Positions 45,248-54,340 are shown, numbered from the stretch's first letter. The stretch is DNA of 64,000 nt from Thalassobacillus devorans (GCF_900176565.1 NZ_FXEH01000006.1:744001-808000); one strand, 5' to 3'. The notes: generated by a model not told the origin, from the sequence alone. Numbers and translations: made by a program.

Positions 45248-46372
45248 ATGCCAAAAGCAATGAGCGCACAAGAAATTGCACGTAAAGTAATTGATAAAGA
45301 AGAATTGTTCATTCTGGATGTTCGTAACCAAAAAGAATTCGCAGACTGGAAAATCGAAGGCGACAGTGTAGAAGTCATCAACGTACCTTATTTCGATCTT
45401 CTTGATGGTGTTGAAAGCATCATGGATAAACTTCCAAACGAAAATGTATTGGTTGTTTGTGCTAAAGAAGGTTCTTCTATGATGGTTGCCGACATGCTTG
45501 AAGAAACCGGCATGACCGGAGTATCTTACTTGAAAGGCGGTATGAAAGCCTGGAGTGAGTACCTCGAGCCAGTAAAAGTAGGCGATACTTCTGATGGCGG
45601 TGAACTTTACCAGTTCGTACGTCTAGGAAAAGGGTGCCTATCTTATATGGTCATCTCTGACGGCGAAGCAATGGTCATCGACTCTAACCGTATGATTCAG
45701 CCATACCTTGACTTTGCAAAAGAAAAGAATGCAAAAATCGTTCAAGTTGCAGACACTCACCTGCACGCGGACCACATCTCCGGCGGCCGTGCACTTCGTG
45801 AAGAAACAGGTGCGCAATACTGGCTGCCACCAAAAGATGCAACCGAGGTTCATTTCGATTACAACGCACTGGAGGATGGCACAGAAATCACAGTCGGTAC
45901 CACTAAAGTTGGCGCACAAGCCGTATATTCTCCAGGTCACACGATCGGATCTACTTCTTTCATCATCGACAGCAAATACTTGTTGACTGGTGACATCCTG
46001 TTCGTAGAATCCATCGGCCGTCCGGACCTTGCTGGTCTTGCAGAAGACTGGGTCGGCGACTTGCGCGACACACTTTACAGCCGTTACAAAGAGCTGTCGG
46101 AAGACTTGGAAGTACTTCCTGCCCACTTCGCTAACATGAGTGAAGTACAGAATGATGGTAAAGTATCCGCACCACTAGGTGAGCTTTACAAAGTGAATAA
46201 TGGCCTGAATGTGGAAGATGAAGGTGAATTCCGTAAGATGGTTACAGAAAACCTTCCACCACAACCAAACGCCTATCAGGAAATACGTCAGGTAAATATG
46301 GGTAAACTAACCCCAGAAGAAGAAGAAAAGCGCGAAATGGAAATCGGACCAAACCGCTGCGCGGTATCCTAA
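45248..46372 (+). CDS. Rhodanese-persulfide dioxygenase fusion (CstB-related)
   Basis: 374 residues from ATG 45248. N-terminal rhodanese (1-105, Cys71 in [10 protein letters not shown]) and an ETHE1-like metallo-beta-lactamase domain (about 120-340) with THLHADH (His171, His173, Asp175, His176), PGHTIGST (His231), LTGDILF (Asp249) and PAHF (His293). It should oxidise persulfide to sulfite. Staphylococcal CstB has the dioxygenase first and rhodanese later, so the order here is reversed. Ends GPNRCAVS with an extra Cys near the C-terminus. Confidence 0.88.
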   Translation: MPKAMSAQEIARKVIDKEELFILDVRNQKEFADWKIEGDSVEVINVPYFDLLDGVESIMDKLPNENVLVVCAKEGSSMMVADMLEETGMTGVSYLKGGMKAWSEYLEPVKVGDTSDGGELYQFVRLGKGCLSYMVISDGEAMVIDSNRMIQPYLDFAKEKNAKIVQVADTHLHADHISGGRALREETGAQYWLPPKDATEVHFDYNALEDGTEITVGTTKVGAQAVYSPGHTIGSTSFIIDSKYLLTGDILFVESIGRPDLAGLAEDWVGDLRDTLYSRYKELSEDLEVLPAHFANMSEVQNDGKVSAPLGELYKVNNGLNVEDEGEFRKMVTENLPPQPNAYQEIRQVNMGKLTPEEEEKREMEIGPNRCAVS

Positions 46373-46429
46373 TGGGCTGCCCCATTGTAGTGGGGCTCCC
46401 GGTTAATTTTAAAAAAGGAGTGTATCAAA

Positions 46430-46657
46430 ATGGAAGCAAATAAAGTACTAGATGCAAAAGGTCTGGCATGCCCAATGCCAATCGTAAAGACAAAAAAAGC
46501 GATGGATGAACTAAACAGTGGAGATATCCTTGAAATCCACGCAACAGATAAAGGTGCAAAAGCAGACTTAGCAGCCTGGACAGATTCCAGTGGACACGAA
46601 CTCGTCGAACAGAAAGAAGAAGACGAAGTCCTCAAATTCTGGATCAAGAAAGGCTAA
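46430..46657 (+). CDS. TusA-like sulfur carrier
   Basis: 75 residues, TusA fold, LDAKGLACPMPIVKTKKAMDEL with Cys14. The first 25 residues are almost identical to the TusA domain of the upstream fusion, pointing to a local duplication. AAAGGAGTGTATCAAA precedes the ATG. Confidence 0.9.
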   Translation: MEANKVLDAKGLACPMPIVKTKKAMDELNSGDILEIHATDKGAKADLAAWTDSSGHELVEQKEEDEVLKFWIKKG

Positions 46658-46663
46658 AGAATA

Positions 46664-46706
46664 AAGGGGGACAGACATACCAGCACAGCTGGGTGGCTGT
46701 CCCTTT
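46664..46706 (+). terminator. Hairpin between TusA and TauE/SafE genes
   Basis: GGGACAG / CTGTCCC arms with a smaller inner CCAGC/GCTGG stem and a CTTT tail; probably partial attenuation rather than full termination. Confidence 0.45.
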
Positions 46707-46749
46707 CCAATTGGTAAGGCTTTCATAGAGATAAAGGGAGGAAGAAAAA

Positions 46750-47529
46750 ATGGATTTATGGTTTTATGTCACGATATTCCTAATTGGCTTTGCAGGTTCT
46801 TATGTTTCTGGAATGGTAGGGATCGGCGGATCGATTATTAAATATCCAATGCTCTTATATATACCACCTATGCTGGGATTCGCCGCTTTTACCGCACACG
46901 AAGTATCGGGAATCAGCGCCGTTCAGGTGTTTTTCGCAACCATTGCCGGTGCCTGGGCTTACCGTAAAGGCGGTTATCTCAATAAAGATCTGATTATTTA
47001 TATGGGTGCAAGTATCCTGGTTGGTAGTTTCATAGGAAGCTATGGTTCAAGATTCATGGGTGAAAATGGGATACAGATTGTCTACGGCGTGCTCGCCTTG
47101 CTGGCAGCCATCATGATGTTTATTCCACGCAAAAATGTGGATGATATACCACCTGAAGAGGTGACCTTTAATAAAACAATAGCCGCAACGGCAGGTTTCT
47201 CCGTCGGTGTTGCAGCCGGTATCGTTGGTGCAGCAGGTGCCTTCCTGCTTGTTCCGATCATGTTAACGGTTCTAAAAATACCGACTCGCGTAACGATTGC
47301 AACTTCTCTGGCCGTAACGTTCATATCATCGATTGGTTCCACTGTCGGGAAGGTGATGACGGGGCAGGTTGTCCTCGTGCCTGCGATAATCATGATCATC
47401 GCAAGTCTGATCGCCTCACCGCTTGGTGCAAAAGCAGGTCAGAAAGTAAACACCAAATTGCTTCAAGGGATTCTGGCAGCACTGATCGTCGGAACTGCTA
47501 TCAAAATCTGGTGGGACGTTCTGCTTTAA
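46750..47529 (+). CDS. TauE/SafE family sulfite/organosulfonate exporter
   Basis: 259 residues, about eight helices, with two inverted halves typical of TauE/SafE ([17 protein letters not shown] and [21 protein letters not shown]). As the last gene of the sulfur island it may expel sulfite or thiosulfate made by the persulfide dioxygenase. ATG follows GGGAGGAAGAAAAA. Confidence 0.85.
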   Translation: MDLWFYVTIFLIGFAGSYVSGMVGIGGSIIKYPMLLYIPPMLGFAAFTAHEVSGISAVQVFFATIAGAWAYRKGGYLNKDLIIYMGASILVGSFIGSYGSRFMGENGIQIVYGVLALLAAIMMFIPRKNVDDIPPEEVTFNKTIAATAGFSVGVAAGIVGAAGAFLLVPIMLTVLKIPTRVTIATSLAVTFISSIGSTVGKVMTGQVVLVPAIIMIIASLIASPLGAKAGQKVNTKLLQGILAALIVGTAIKIWWDVLL

Positions 47530-47594
47530 TGGTTTACAATGGATTGGAAATCTATTAAGCTATAAATAACTGAAAAATTGCATAGCGAATTTCG

Positions 47595-47681
47595 AGCACT
47601 AGGGGTGCGTGTAAGCTGAGAGGAGTCTTGGACTCTGACCCTTAGAACCCGAACTGGATAATACCAGCGTGGGGAAGTGCA
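47595..47681 (+). ncRNA. TPP riboswitch upstream of ykoFEDC
   Basis: THI-box: AGGGGTGCG, GCTGAGAGG, ACCCTTAGAACCCGAACTGGA, AATACCAGCGTGGGGAAG, with P1 GCACT/AGTGC. A terminator at 47718-47753 forms the off state. Confidence 0.92.
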
Positions 47682-47717
47682 TGGTCTAAGGTGACCCGTA
47701 TAATAAATAAACGATAC

Positions 47718-47753
47718 CTTCGAACTGCATTCCCCCGCGGGATGCAGTTTTTT
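47718..47753 (+). terminator. Riboswitch expression-platform terminator
   Basis: AACTGCAT, loop TCCCCCGCGGG, ATGCAGTTTTTT, between the aptamer and ykoF. Confidence 0.8.
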
Positions 47754-47786
47754 ATATGGAAAAATATAAAATTTGGAGGGTTATTT

Positions 47787-48392
47787 ATGGAAAACCAAGT
47801 ATGCAATGGAACAAGCAGGATTGTCGGGTGCCGTTTTTCAATACACCCCATGACTGATGACTTCGTTTCTGTCATCCTGGGAGCTTTAGAGGAAGTGGAT
47901 ACGTCAAAGGTTTGGATGAAAACGGCTGATGTCAGTACGTGTGTCAGGGGAAGACTTCCGCATGTCTTCGATGTCACACAGGCGATTTTCGCCCAAGCTG
48001 CCAAAACCGGTCATCATGTCGCTTTTTCAGGAACGTATTCCGTCGGCTGTCCAGGGGACACCGAGGGAGACGTGTATATGTCGGAAGATGACACAAAAAT
48101 GAATAATCAGGATGACCTGGATCAATACACCGCCTGTGATTTTGCCTTGTACCCGCTTGGTTCTGACAGTTATATGGAAATGATCATGGAACAGATTGAA
48201 GCAGCGAAGCAGCGGGGGCTGGAAGTGGAAAGTATTCATTATGCCACCAAGCTACGTGGAGAGGCCAGAGAAATTTTCGCGACACTTGAAAATGCATTCG
48301 CGGTCACTCAGGAGCATAACAGCCATGTGGTCATGACGGCTTCCATTTCCGCAAACAGCCCGTCCCATCAGAAGGAGAATGACGATGAATAA
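47787..48392 (+). CDS. ykoF: Thiamine/HMP-binding protein YkoF
   Basis: 201 residues from ATG 47787 after TTTGGAGGGTTATTT. Two tandem YkoF/ThiS-MPT-like repeats: GCRFSIHPMTDDFVSVILGAL and FALYPLGSDSYMEMIMEQI, each with a ligand loop. The C-terminus overlaps ykoE by 8 bp. Binds thiamine or hydroxymethylpyrimidine in B. subtilis; first gene of ykoFEDC. Confidence 0.9.
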   Translation: MENQVCNGTSRIVGCRFSIHPMTDDFVSVILGALEEVDTSKVWMKTADVSTCVRGRLPHVFDVTQAIFAQAAKTGHHVAFSGTYSVGCPGDTEGDVYMSEDDTKMNNQDDLDQYTACDFALYPLGSDSYMEMIMEQIEAAKQRGLEVESIHYATKLRGEAREIFATLENAFAVTQEHNSHVVMTASISANSPSHQKENDDE

Positions 48393-48969
48393 CTGGAAAA
48401 TGAGAGAAATCGTTGTCATGTCGGTTCTGTCTGTTGTTTTTGCTGTGGTATATCTGGCGTTTCTTCCAGTTGGAAAGCTGCTTGTCGGCTTTTTCGGACC
48501 GATCGGTTATGATTTGATTTTCGGTATCTGGTTCATCGTATCGATTATCGCAGCTTATATTATCCGGAAGCCTGGTGCAGCATTTTTATCCGAGACCATA
48601 GCAGCGATCATTGAAGTCATGCTCGGAAACGCTGTCGGGCCGATGTTGATTGTCTCCGGTATGATTCAGGGACTTGGCGCAGAAGCAGTGTTTGCCACCA
48701 CCCGCTACCGTTTGTACAATGTCTGGGTACTGATGGGTGCTGGTATGGGGTCCGCGCTGTTCAGTTTTGTATGGGGTTACTTCATCTCAGGGTATGCTGC
48801 TCTTGCTACTTCTTATGTAACTGCGATGTTTATTGCCCGGATGGTCAGCGGTGCGGTCATTGCAGGATTGCTAGGAAAAGCACTCAGTGACGCGCTTGCT
48901 AAAACCGGTGTGCTATACAATTTCGCCCTTGGAAAAGAGCATAGGAGAAATAAACATGGCGCCGCATGA
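48385..48969 (+). CDS. ykoE: ECF S component YkoE
   Basis: 194 residues from ATG 48385 (7 nt after GAAGGAG). Six transmembrane helices of the HMP/thiamine permease family, VGKLLVGFFGPIGYDLIFGIWF and ETIAAIIEVMLGNAVGPMLIVSGMIQGLGAE. Overlaps ykoD by 14 bp. Gives substrate specificity to the YkoEDC transporter. Confidence 0.9.
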   Translation: MNNWKMREIVVMSVLSVVFAVVYLAFLPVGKLLVGFFGPIGYDLIFGIWFIVSIIAAYIIRKPGAAFLSETIAAIIEVMLGNAVGPMLIVSGMIQGLGAEAVFATTRYRLYNVWVLMGAGMGSALFSFVWGYFISGYAALATSYVTAMFIARMVSGAVIAGLLGKALSDALAKTGVLYNFALGKEHRRNKHGAA

Positions 48970-50617
48970 TTTAATTGAGGTGAAAAACCTTACCGTCAGC
49001 TACGAAGAAGCAAAATTGCCTGTTTTGGATGGCTTGAATCTTTCCCTTTCTAAAGGAGAAACCACCTTACTGCTCGGCCCCAGCGGCTCTGGCAAAAGCA
49101 CATTGATGTATAGCCTTAATGGCCTGTACCCCGAAGAATTAGATGGAAAGCTGACAGGGGAACGCTTTTACAGGGAACGCCCTTATGAAGCGTTTAATCC
49201 AGGAGAATTAAGCAGGCGGATCGGTGTGGTGTTCCAGGATCCCGAAAGCCAGTTTTGCATGCTTACAGTCGAGGATGAAGTAGCATTTGGACTGGAAAAC
49301 CTCGACACGCCTCCTGACGTCATTGCTGCGAAAGTGGACTGGGCTCTGGAGCTGGTGGGTTTGTCCGATGTGAAGGAAGCGACGATTACGGCTTTGTCCG
49401 GTGGAATGAAACAGAAGCTGGCATTAGCCTGTATCCTCGCTATGGACCCGGAGTTGATCATATTAGATGAGCCGACATCCCTGCTCGATCCCCACTCGAG
49501 GCAGGCTTTTGTTGAGACCGTCATCTCCCTTCAGCAGGAAAAAGGATTTGGCTTGCTGATCATCGAACATAACCTCGATGAATGGCTGGCTTATGTGGAT
49601 CGCTGTCTTTTAATGAATCGGAACGGAAAACTTTTTTATGACGGATCATTGGCTCAAGGATTCCGGGAGCATTATGAGACGATTCAAAGGGAAGGAATAT
49701 GGGTGCCACGTCTGTTTCGGACGGCTTATCAGCTGATGGAACGGGGGATAATCGATGATAGAAAAGAGTTCCCTATGGAATTAGAGGCTATCTCTCCACA
49801 TATTACGCATGGATTTTTCACGAAAAAAGTCTCTTATTCATCGGGCATTCCTCATCTCTCCCTGGAGAATGTAACCTATAAACACATTATTCATCCGCTT
49901 ACGTCCACCATCCACAAAGGGGAGTGGGTGGCTATTGTCGGGGCAAACGGAGCAGGGAAGACGACGTTAAGTCTGTTGCTGGCTGGGTTGAAGGCACCCT
50001 CAGGAGGAACAGTCACACTGAACGGCAATCGTTTGAAAGAGTATCGAAGTGAAAGCCTATGGCAGGAAGTCGGCTACGTATTCCAAAATCCAGAGCATCA
50101 ATTTGTGGTGGATACAGTGTTTGAAGAAGTCGCCTTTGGCCTTCGGCTGCAAGACCTGCCAGAGACTGAAGTGAAAGAACGCACGGAAACCATGTTGGAA
50201 CACTATGGCTTAGCTGCGCACAAGGATCGCCATCCTTATACGTTGAGTCAAGGTCAGAAGCGCCGGTTAAGTATTGCAACGATGATGGTCGAGAACCAGG
50301 GACTGCTGGTTTTGGATGAACCTACGTTTGGCCAGGATGAACATTCGGCCCAGGAAATTATTACGCTGTTGCAGCAACGGCAGCAGGAAGGTGCGACCCT
50401 GGTGATGGTTACCCATGATATGGAACTGGTCGATCAGCATGCTGACCGTGTCCTTGTCATGGAAAACGGGACCCTGGCCTTTGATGGTTCTCCTGAGGAG
50501 TTATGGAAAAAAGGGAAGCGCTGGCTGGCTCACCACCAATTACAACAGCCGTTTCGTGTCCGGCTGGAACAAGCGCAAAAGAAAGGAGCGGCGGCAATTG
50601 AATCTGCAAGAGCTTAA
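48956..50617 (+). CDS. ykoD: Duplicated ECF ATPase YkoD
   Basis: 553 residues from ATG 48956 after AGGAGAAATAAAC. Two ABC ATPase domains: GPSGSGKSTL, LSGGMKQKLALA and LIILDEP in the first; GANGAGKTTL, LSQGQKRRLSIA and LLVLDEP in the second. It powers uptake by YkoE and YkoC. The inter-domain linker of about 60 residues makes it somewhat longer than its B. subtilis counterpart. Confidence 0.92.
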   Translation: MAPHDLIEVKNLTVSYEEAKLPVLDGLNLSLSKGETTLLLGPSGSGKSTLMYSLNGLYPEELDGKLTGERFYRERPYEAFNPGELSRRIGVVFQDPESQFCMLTVEDEVAFGLENLDTPPDVIAAKVDWALELVGLSDVKEATITALSGGMKQKLALACILAMDPELIILDEPTSLLDPHSRQAFVETVISLQQEKGFGLLIIEHNLDEWLAYVDRCLLMNRNGKLFYDGSLAQGFREHYETIQREGIWVPRLFRTAYQLMERGIIDDRKEFPMELEAISPHITHGFFTKKVSYSSGIPHLSLENVTYKHIIHPLTSTIHKGEWVAIVGANGAGKTTLSLLLAGLKAPSGGTVTLNGNRLKEYRSESLWQEVGYVFQNPEHQFVVDTVFEEVAFGLRLQDLPETEVKERTETMLEHYGLAAHKDRHPYTLSQGQKRRLSIATMMVENQGLLVLDEPTFGQDEHSAQEIITLLQQRQQEGATLVMVTHDMELVDQHADRVLVMENGTLAFDGSPEELWKKGKRWLAHHQLQQPFRVRLEQAQKKGAAAIESARA

Positions 50618-51377
50618 TCCCAGTGTGAAAGCGATTACGCTGATCGTAGCAGTGTTTTTACTGGCTTTCGTATTCGATCCGATTACGCCACTATTGTTTT
50701 CGCTTGGAATCATAACCATTACCTTTCTTTTCGGCCACGTTTCTTTTAAAAGGTGGGCGCTTTATTTTATCCCTTTCTTTATCATCGCTTTCGGATTCTT
50801 CTGGACGACGCTTGTCTTTAGTGACAGCAGTAATCATTCAGGGAGGCTGATAGAGGCTGGGTTTTTAACTTTTCCACTGGAAGGATTTCAAGTTGCCGTA
50901 TCACTCGCCTTGCGCGTGCTCGGTTTCGCTCTGTTATCCTTACTGTTCATTTTGACAACCAATAAAACCGATTTTCTGCTCAGCTTAATGCAGCAGTTGA
51001 AGCTGTCGCCGAAAATCGCTTATGGGGTACTCGCCGGCTACCGGTTTTTACCACTGATGTTAACCGAGTTAAAAACAATCCGCATGGCTCACCGCATCCG
51101 AGGTGTCCACCGGGGAAGAGGGATCAGCGGGCGGGTCCGTGAACTGAAACGATATGTCATCCCGCTGCTCGCCAGTGCCATCCGAAAAGCAGAACGGACC
51201 GCAGTCGCTATGGAATCAAAAGGATTCACAGGCAGCAGGCAGCGCACCTTCTACCGGACCATGAACGTATCCTATAAAGACTGGGTATTCCTCGGTATGG
51301 TACTGGCCCTTTATGGCATCAGTGTGTATGCTTCTGTTAGCTGGGGTTACTTTGAATGGTATAACGGCCAATTATAA
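50598..51377 (+). CDS. ykoC: ECF transmembrane (T) component YkoC
   Basis: 259 residues from TTG 50598, 9 nt after AAAGGAG; the frame upstream lies inside ykoD. Five or six helices, then the coupling motif region AHRIRGVHRGRG and ERTAVAMESKGFTG (the two short Ala-Arg-Gly-type EcfT motifs). Last gene of ykoFEDC; overlaps ykoD by 20 bp. Confidence 0.88.
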   Translation: MNLQELNPSVKAITLIVAVFLLAFVFDPITPLLFSLGIITITFLFGHVSFKRWALYFIPFFIIAFGFFWTTLVFSDSSNHSGRLIEAGFLTFPLEGFQVAVSLALRVLGFALLSLLFILTTNKTDFLLSLMQQLKLSPKIAYGVLAGYRFLPLMLTELKTIRMAHRIRGVHRGRGISGRVRELKRYVIPLLASAIRKAERTAVAMESKGFTGSRQRTFYRTMNVSYKDWVFLGMVLALYGISVYASVSWGYFEWYNGQL

Positions 51378-51401
51378 ATTCTCACCTCATTTTGTCATGA
51401 A

Positions 51402-51437
51402 AAAAACTGCTTTTATTCACTTAAAAGCAGTTTTTTG
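51402..51437. terminator. Terminator of ykoFEDC
   Basis: AAAAAACTGCTTTTA / TAAAAGCAGTTTTTT hairpin, usable on both strands. Confidence 0.85.
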
Positions 51438-51462
51438 GTTTGACTGGCTCCAATTCTGAAAA

Positions 51463-51531
51463 TGTCTAGTAAGTTATTTATTTTGTCTAGCATATGGTAT
51501 GTACTGTCTAGTATGAACACTTTTTGTCTAG
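51463..51531. repeat. Four TGTCTAG boxes in 21/21/20-bp register
   Basis: TGTCTAG begins at 51463, 51484, 51505 and 51525, three times extended to TGTCTAGTA. The spacers are unrelated AT-rich sequence. The array sits between two convergent terminators with no gene to serve. Confidence 0.7.
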
Positions 51532-51566
51532 TAACCATCGCTATTACCCTACCACACTAAAAAAGG

Positions 51567-51592
51567 AAAAACCCCGCAGTGCGGGATTTCAC
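51567..51592 (-). terminator. Terminator of minus-strand GNAT gene
   Basis: AAATCCCGCA / TGCGGGGTTTTT on the minus strand, overlapping the stop. Confidence 0.7.
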
Positions 51593-52194
51593 GATTTAGA
51601 ACTAATTTGGTTTGCTGCCCGCCCATAGACGGCCTCCCATTCTTCGCGGAGCACACCCATCCGGATAGAATCATAATATTCCCCTTCATAGATCCGGCAT
51701 TTCCGCATCCGGCCTTCCAGCTGCATGCCAAGCTTTTCAGCGACACGCATCATCCGCTCGTTTTTCGACCAGGTCGTCAAGCCGACACGCGCAAGCGGGA
51801 GGGAGGAGAAGAGGTGATCAATCCACAACTTCAGCGCTTCGCTGCCATATCCACCATTCCAATACTCCGGGCGGTAAATGCCGATGCCGACCTCGAGCCA
51901 CAGGGAAGGCTTATGCTCCCAGTAATAGCTGACGGTTCCGATAATTCCTCCATCTGCTTCAATAATCAATCGGGAGTCGGGTTCCTCCGCACTTAAACGC
52001 TCTTTCCGTGCACGCTCATAACTTCTGAAACTATCTAACGTGTGCGGTTCAAGCGGATAATAGGGCGCATCCCATTTTTTCCATTCCGGGTCCGTCTCTT
52101 TATAAATCAAGTTCCATAAGGATTCATGATCTTTGTCTGAAATGCTTCGCAATGTCACGTTTCTGCCTGCGAGCAAGGTATCTTCAGCAGTCAT
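51589..52194 (-). CDS. GNAT N-acetyltransferase
   Basis: 201 residues from ATG 52194 after GGGGGTGATGGT; the extra upstream frame to 52311 is unsupported. Acetyltransferase_3 fold: LLAGRNVTLRSISDKDHESLW, LEVGIGIYRPEYWNGGYGSEALKLWIDHLF (acetyl-CoA loop), RVGLTTWSKNERMMRVAEKLGMQLEGRMRKCRIYEGEYYDSIRMGVL. Substrate unknown. A second RimJ/RimL-like paralogue lies at 16245. Confidence 0.83.
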   Translation of the reverse strand: MTAEDTLLAGRNVTLRSISDKDHESLWNLIYKETDPEWKKWDAPYYPLEPHTLDSFRSYERARKERLSAEEPDSRLIIEADGGIIGTVSYYWEHKPSLWLEVGIGIYRPEYWNGGYGSEALKLWIDHLFSSLPLARVGLTTWSKNERMMRVAEKLGMQLEGRMRKCRIYEGEYYDSIRMGVLREEWEAVYGRAANQISSKS

Positions 52195-52336
52195 ACCATC
52201 ACCCCCGCCATAATCCTTCCTCTTTATCCTATCATACTTGCACGGGTAATTACCCCCTTCGCAAAAAAGTGTTTGCCACCAGGCGAGTCGGGTAATATAA
52301 AAAGAAGTCAATGTTGACTCAGGAAGGGTTTTTCAG

Positions 52337-53284
52337 ATGTTGAAATTAATAGCTTATACGAAAGAGGGAGAGTTGGTTGAAGATACTTCCCTTGATCCGT
52401 TGAAAACTCGGGATGATATCCGTTGGTATTGGATCGATTTCGATCGTCCGAGCCAGGAAGAAACAGATCTATTAGATAGTTATTTTCACTTTCATCCGCT
52501 CGCGATAGAAGATTGCATCCATGACCTGCAGCGACCGAAAATGGATTATTATGAGGATCACACGTTGATCGTCATCCATGCCATTGATGCAAAAACATTA
52601 AAAAAACAGGAAATCGATATTTTCTTTGGTGAAGACTTTATCATCACCTATCATAAAAGCGAATTGCCGATGATGAATCACGTGATGCGAATGGTGAAGA
52701 AAGAGCAGCCCCAATGGGAAGAATATTATGTGCTCCATTATATCTTCGATTTGGTTGTTGACAATTATTTTCCAATCATCTATGCAATCGAGGACCATAT
52801 CAATGAACTCGAAGATAATACACAAAATTTATCCATCGACAAGCTGCTGGAGCAATTGTTCGAGCGGCGCAGTGAACTGCTGACGATGCGGCAGACCATC
52901 CATCCGATGCGTGACCTGTTGTACCGGATTCTCAACTCCCATCACCTGGATGGTATGAAGCAGGGAAAAGAATACTTTGCCGATGTCCATGACCATCTGA
53001 TCAAGCTGGCGGATGTGATTGCATCAAATCGCGACCTTACCCAGGATATAAGGGACAGTTACTTATCATTGACTTCTCATCAGCAAAATAAAACGATGCA
53101 GGTACTGACGGTAATTTCGGTTATCTTCATGCCGCTCACGTTCATCGCCGGGGTCTATGGCATGAACTTTGAGAATATGCCTGAGTTGGATGAACCATAC
53201 GCATATCCTCTTGTCTGGTTCATCATGATTGCCCTGTCAGTCGCTATGATCATCTGGTTTAAGAAAAAAGGCTGGTTCGATTAA
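52337..53284 (+). CDS. corA: CorA-family magnesium transporter
   Basis: 315 residues: large cytoplasmic alpha/beta and helical funnel (1-255), two C-terminal helices, and the pore signature YGMNF followed by the acidic loop ENMPELDEPYAYP. Transports Mg2+ (and Co2+/Ni2+). Ends in a basic KKKGWFD tail as in the family. ATG behind AGGAAGGGTTTTTCAG. Confidence 0.9.
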   Translation: MLKLIAYTKEGELVEDTSLDPLKTRDDIRWYWIDFDRPSQEETDLLDSYFHFHPLAIEDCIHDLQRPKMDYYEDHTLIVIHAIDAKTLKKQEIDIFFGEDFIITYHKSELPMMNHVMRMVKKEQPQWEEYYVLHYIFDLVVDNYFPIIYAIEDHINELEDNTQNLSIDKLLEQLFERRSELLTMRQTIHPMRDLLYRILNSHHLDGMKQGKEYFADVHDHLIKLADVIASNRDLTQDIRDSYLSLTSHQQNKTMQVLTVISVIFMPLTFIAGVYGMNFENMPELDEPYAYPLVWFIMIALSVAMIIWFKKKGWFD

Positions 53285-53293
53285 TCGTTTACT

Positions 53294-53335
53294 AAAGGTG
53301 CCCGTTTCCTCATCAGGAGGAAGCGGGCACCTTTT
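53294..53335 (+). terminator. Terminator after corA
   Basis: AAAGGTGCCCG-TT-TCCTC, loop ATCA, GGAGGAAGCGGGCACCTTTTT. Confidence 0.85.
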
Positions 53336-53451
53336 TCAGTTGGAAAGAAAGTTCAGTCCTGAGGAGGATACGAAATCACTCGGCTGGCCGTTATGGAAAA
53401 ACTGGAAAATACCTATAATTAACTTAAGAAAAGCAAACGGAGGAGAGAGAC

Positions 53452-53538
53452 ATGAACTTCTTTAAAAAATGGATCGATAAAACAAAACGGAATCCGTATC
53501 GCGACGTATGGATCGAAATGCAACGCCGGCACATCTGA
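53452..53538 (+). CDS. 28-residue basic microprotein
   Basis: ATG 53452 behind GGAGGAGAGAGAC, encoding MNFFKKWIDKTKRNPYRDVW and eight more residues. A TATAAT -10 (53414-53419) lies 33 bp upstream. First of three small frames ending in one terminator at 53724. Not recognised. Confidence 0.5.
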   Translation: MNFFKKWIDKTKRNPYRDVWIEMQRRHI

Positions 53539-53567
53539 TTATAATCAACCGGAAAGGAAGTGAGGAA

Positions 53568-53624
53568 ATGTATTTCAACGAATATGAGATCTCCAAAGAA
53601 GTGGAAGAACGCCGCCCACGATAA
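53568..53624 (+). CDS. 18-residue microprotein, copy A
   Basis: MYFNEYEISKEVEERRPR, ATG behind GGAAAGGAAGTGAGGAA. Near-identical to the next frame (13 of 18 residues) with many synonymous differences, which argues for selection on the peptide. Not recognised. Confidence 0.55.
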   Translation: MYFNEYEISKEVEERRPR

Positions 53625-53656
53625 AGGATCATTAAATAATAGAAAGGATGGGGCAG

Positions 53657-53713
53657 ATGTATTTCAATGAATACGAAGTTTCACAGCAAATAGAAGAACG
53701 TCGTCCGCGATAA
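53657..53713 (+). CDS. 18-residue microprotein, copy B
   Basis: MYFNEYEVSQQIEERRPR, ATG behind AGAAAGGATGGGGCAG. Tandem duplicate of copy A, 32 nt downstream. Highly charged, no signal or membrane segment. Confidence 0.55.
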   Translation: MYFNEYEVSQQIEERRPR

Positions 53714-53723
53714 TGGCATCTTT

Positions 53724-53759
53724 CAAAATCCCTCTTGTTGAAAAATAAGAGGGATTTTG
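53724..53759 (+). terminator. Terminator of the microprotein operon
   Basis: CAAAATCCCTCTT / AAGAGGGATTTTG hairpin with loop GTTGAAAAAT. Confidence 0.8.
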
Positions 53760-53826
53760 TCTGTCCTTACGTGATTGTGCATGTCCACCCTCTTTTCTGC
53801 ATAGGATGCTGTGGGGGGCGGTGGAT

Positions 53827-54318
53827 ATGATAGCATCCTGGATGGTGCTGATGGTTATTTTGCTTATATTATCGATTTCTGTCATAGGAAGAATACGGAC
53901 GATGGAAGAAAAGAGGCACGTCAACGAGATACGTATGGCTGTCATCATTTTACTCGTTCTTTATGTAAGCAGCTTGTTGTCGTTTGTAAATATGACGCTC
54001 GTACCTGTGTTAATCATTGGAGCAGTTGCGGCAGGCGTGGTGAGTCTTGTGATTCGTGTGGAAGCGGGTTTACAGTGGGGGGCAATTGTCCACGGGATCA
54101 TGGCTGCGATTGTGGGGTGGGTGGTTATCCCAATGCTGGGATCAGATCAAGAGGTGCAATATATGGAAGTATTGTCTCTCCTTCTATTTATTTTAATGTC
54201 GGGCTGGCTGTTTTTGACGTTGGGGAAAGAAAGTAAGTCGTATAATAAGTTATTTTTATTTTGTTTTGTTGTCCTCGTGTTTCATGAATTCCTCACCTAC
54301 GTAGCCTGGCCGATATAA
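53827..54318 (+). CDS. Hypothetical polytopic membrane protein
   Basis: 163 residues from ATG 53827 behind GGGGGGCGGTGGAT; an in-frame ATG at 53806 has no site. Five hydrophobic helices separated by short loops, one Arg/Glu loop (GRIRTMEEKRHVNEIR) and an aromatic C-terminus (HEFLTYVAWPI). No known family. Monocistronic. Confidence 0.6.
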   Translation: MIASWMVLMVILLILSISVIGRIRTMEEKRHVNEIRMAVIILLVLYVSSLLSFVNMTLVPVLIIGAVAAGVVSLVIRVEAGLQWGAIVHGIMAAIVGWVVIPMLGSDQEVQYMEVLSLLLFILMSGWLFLTLGKESKSYNKLFLFCFVVLVFHEFLTYVAWPI

Positions 54319-54340
54319 ATGGAGGGGAGTATATAAAAAC

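Noticed and set aside
51463-51531. CRISPR array
   Set aside because: Repeats are only 7-9 nt and spacers 12-14 nt; no cas genes in the window.
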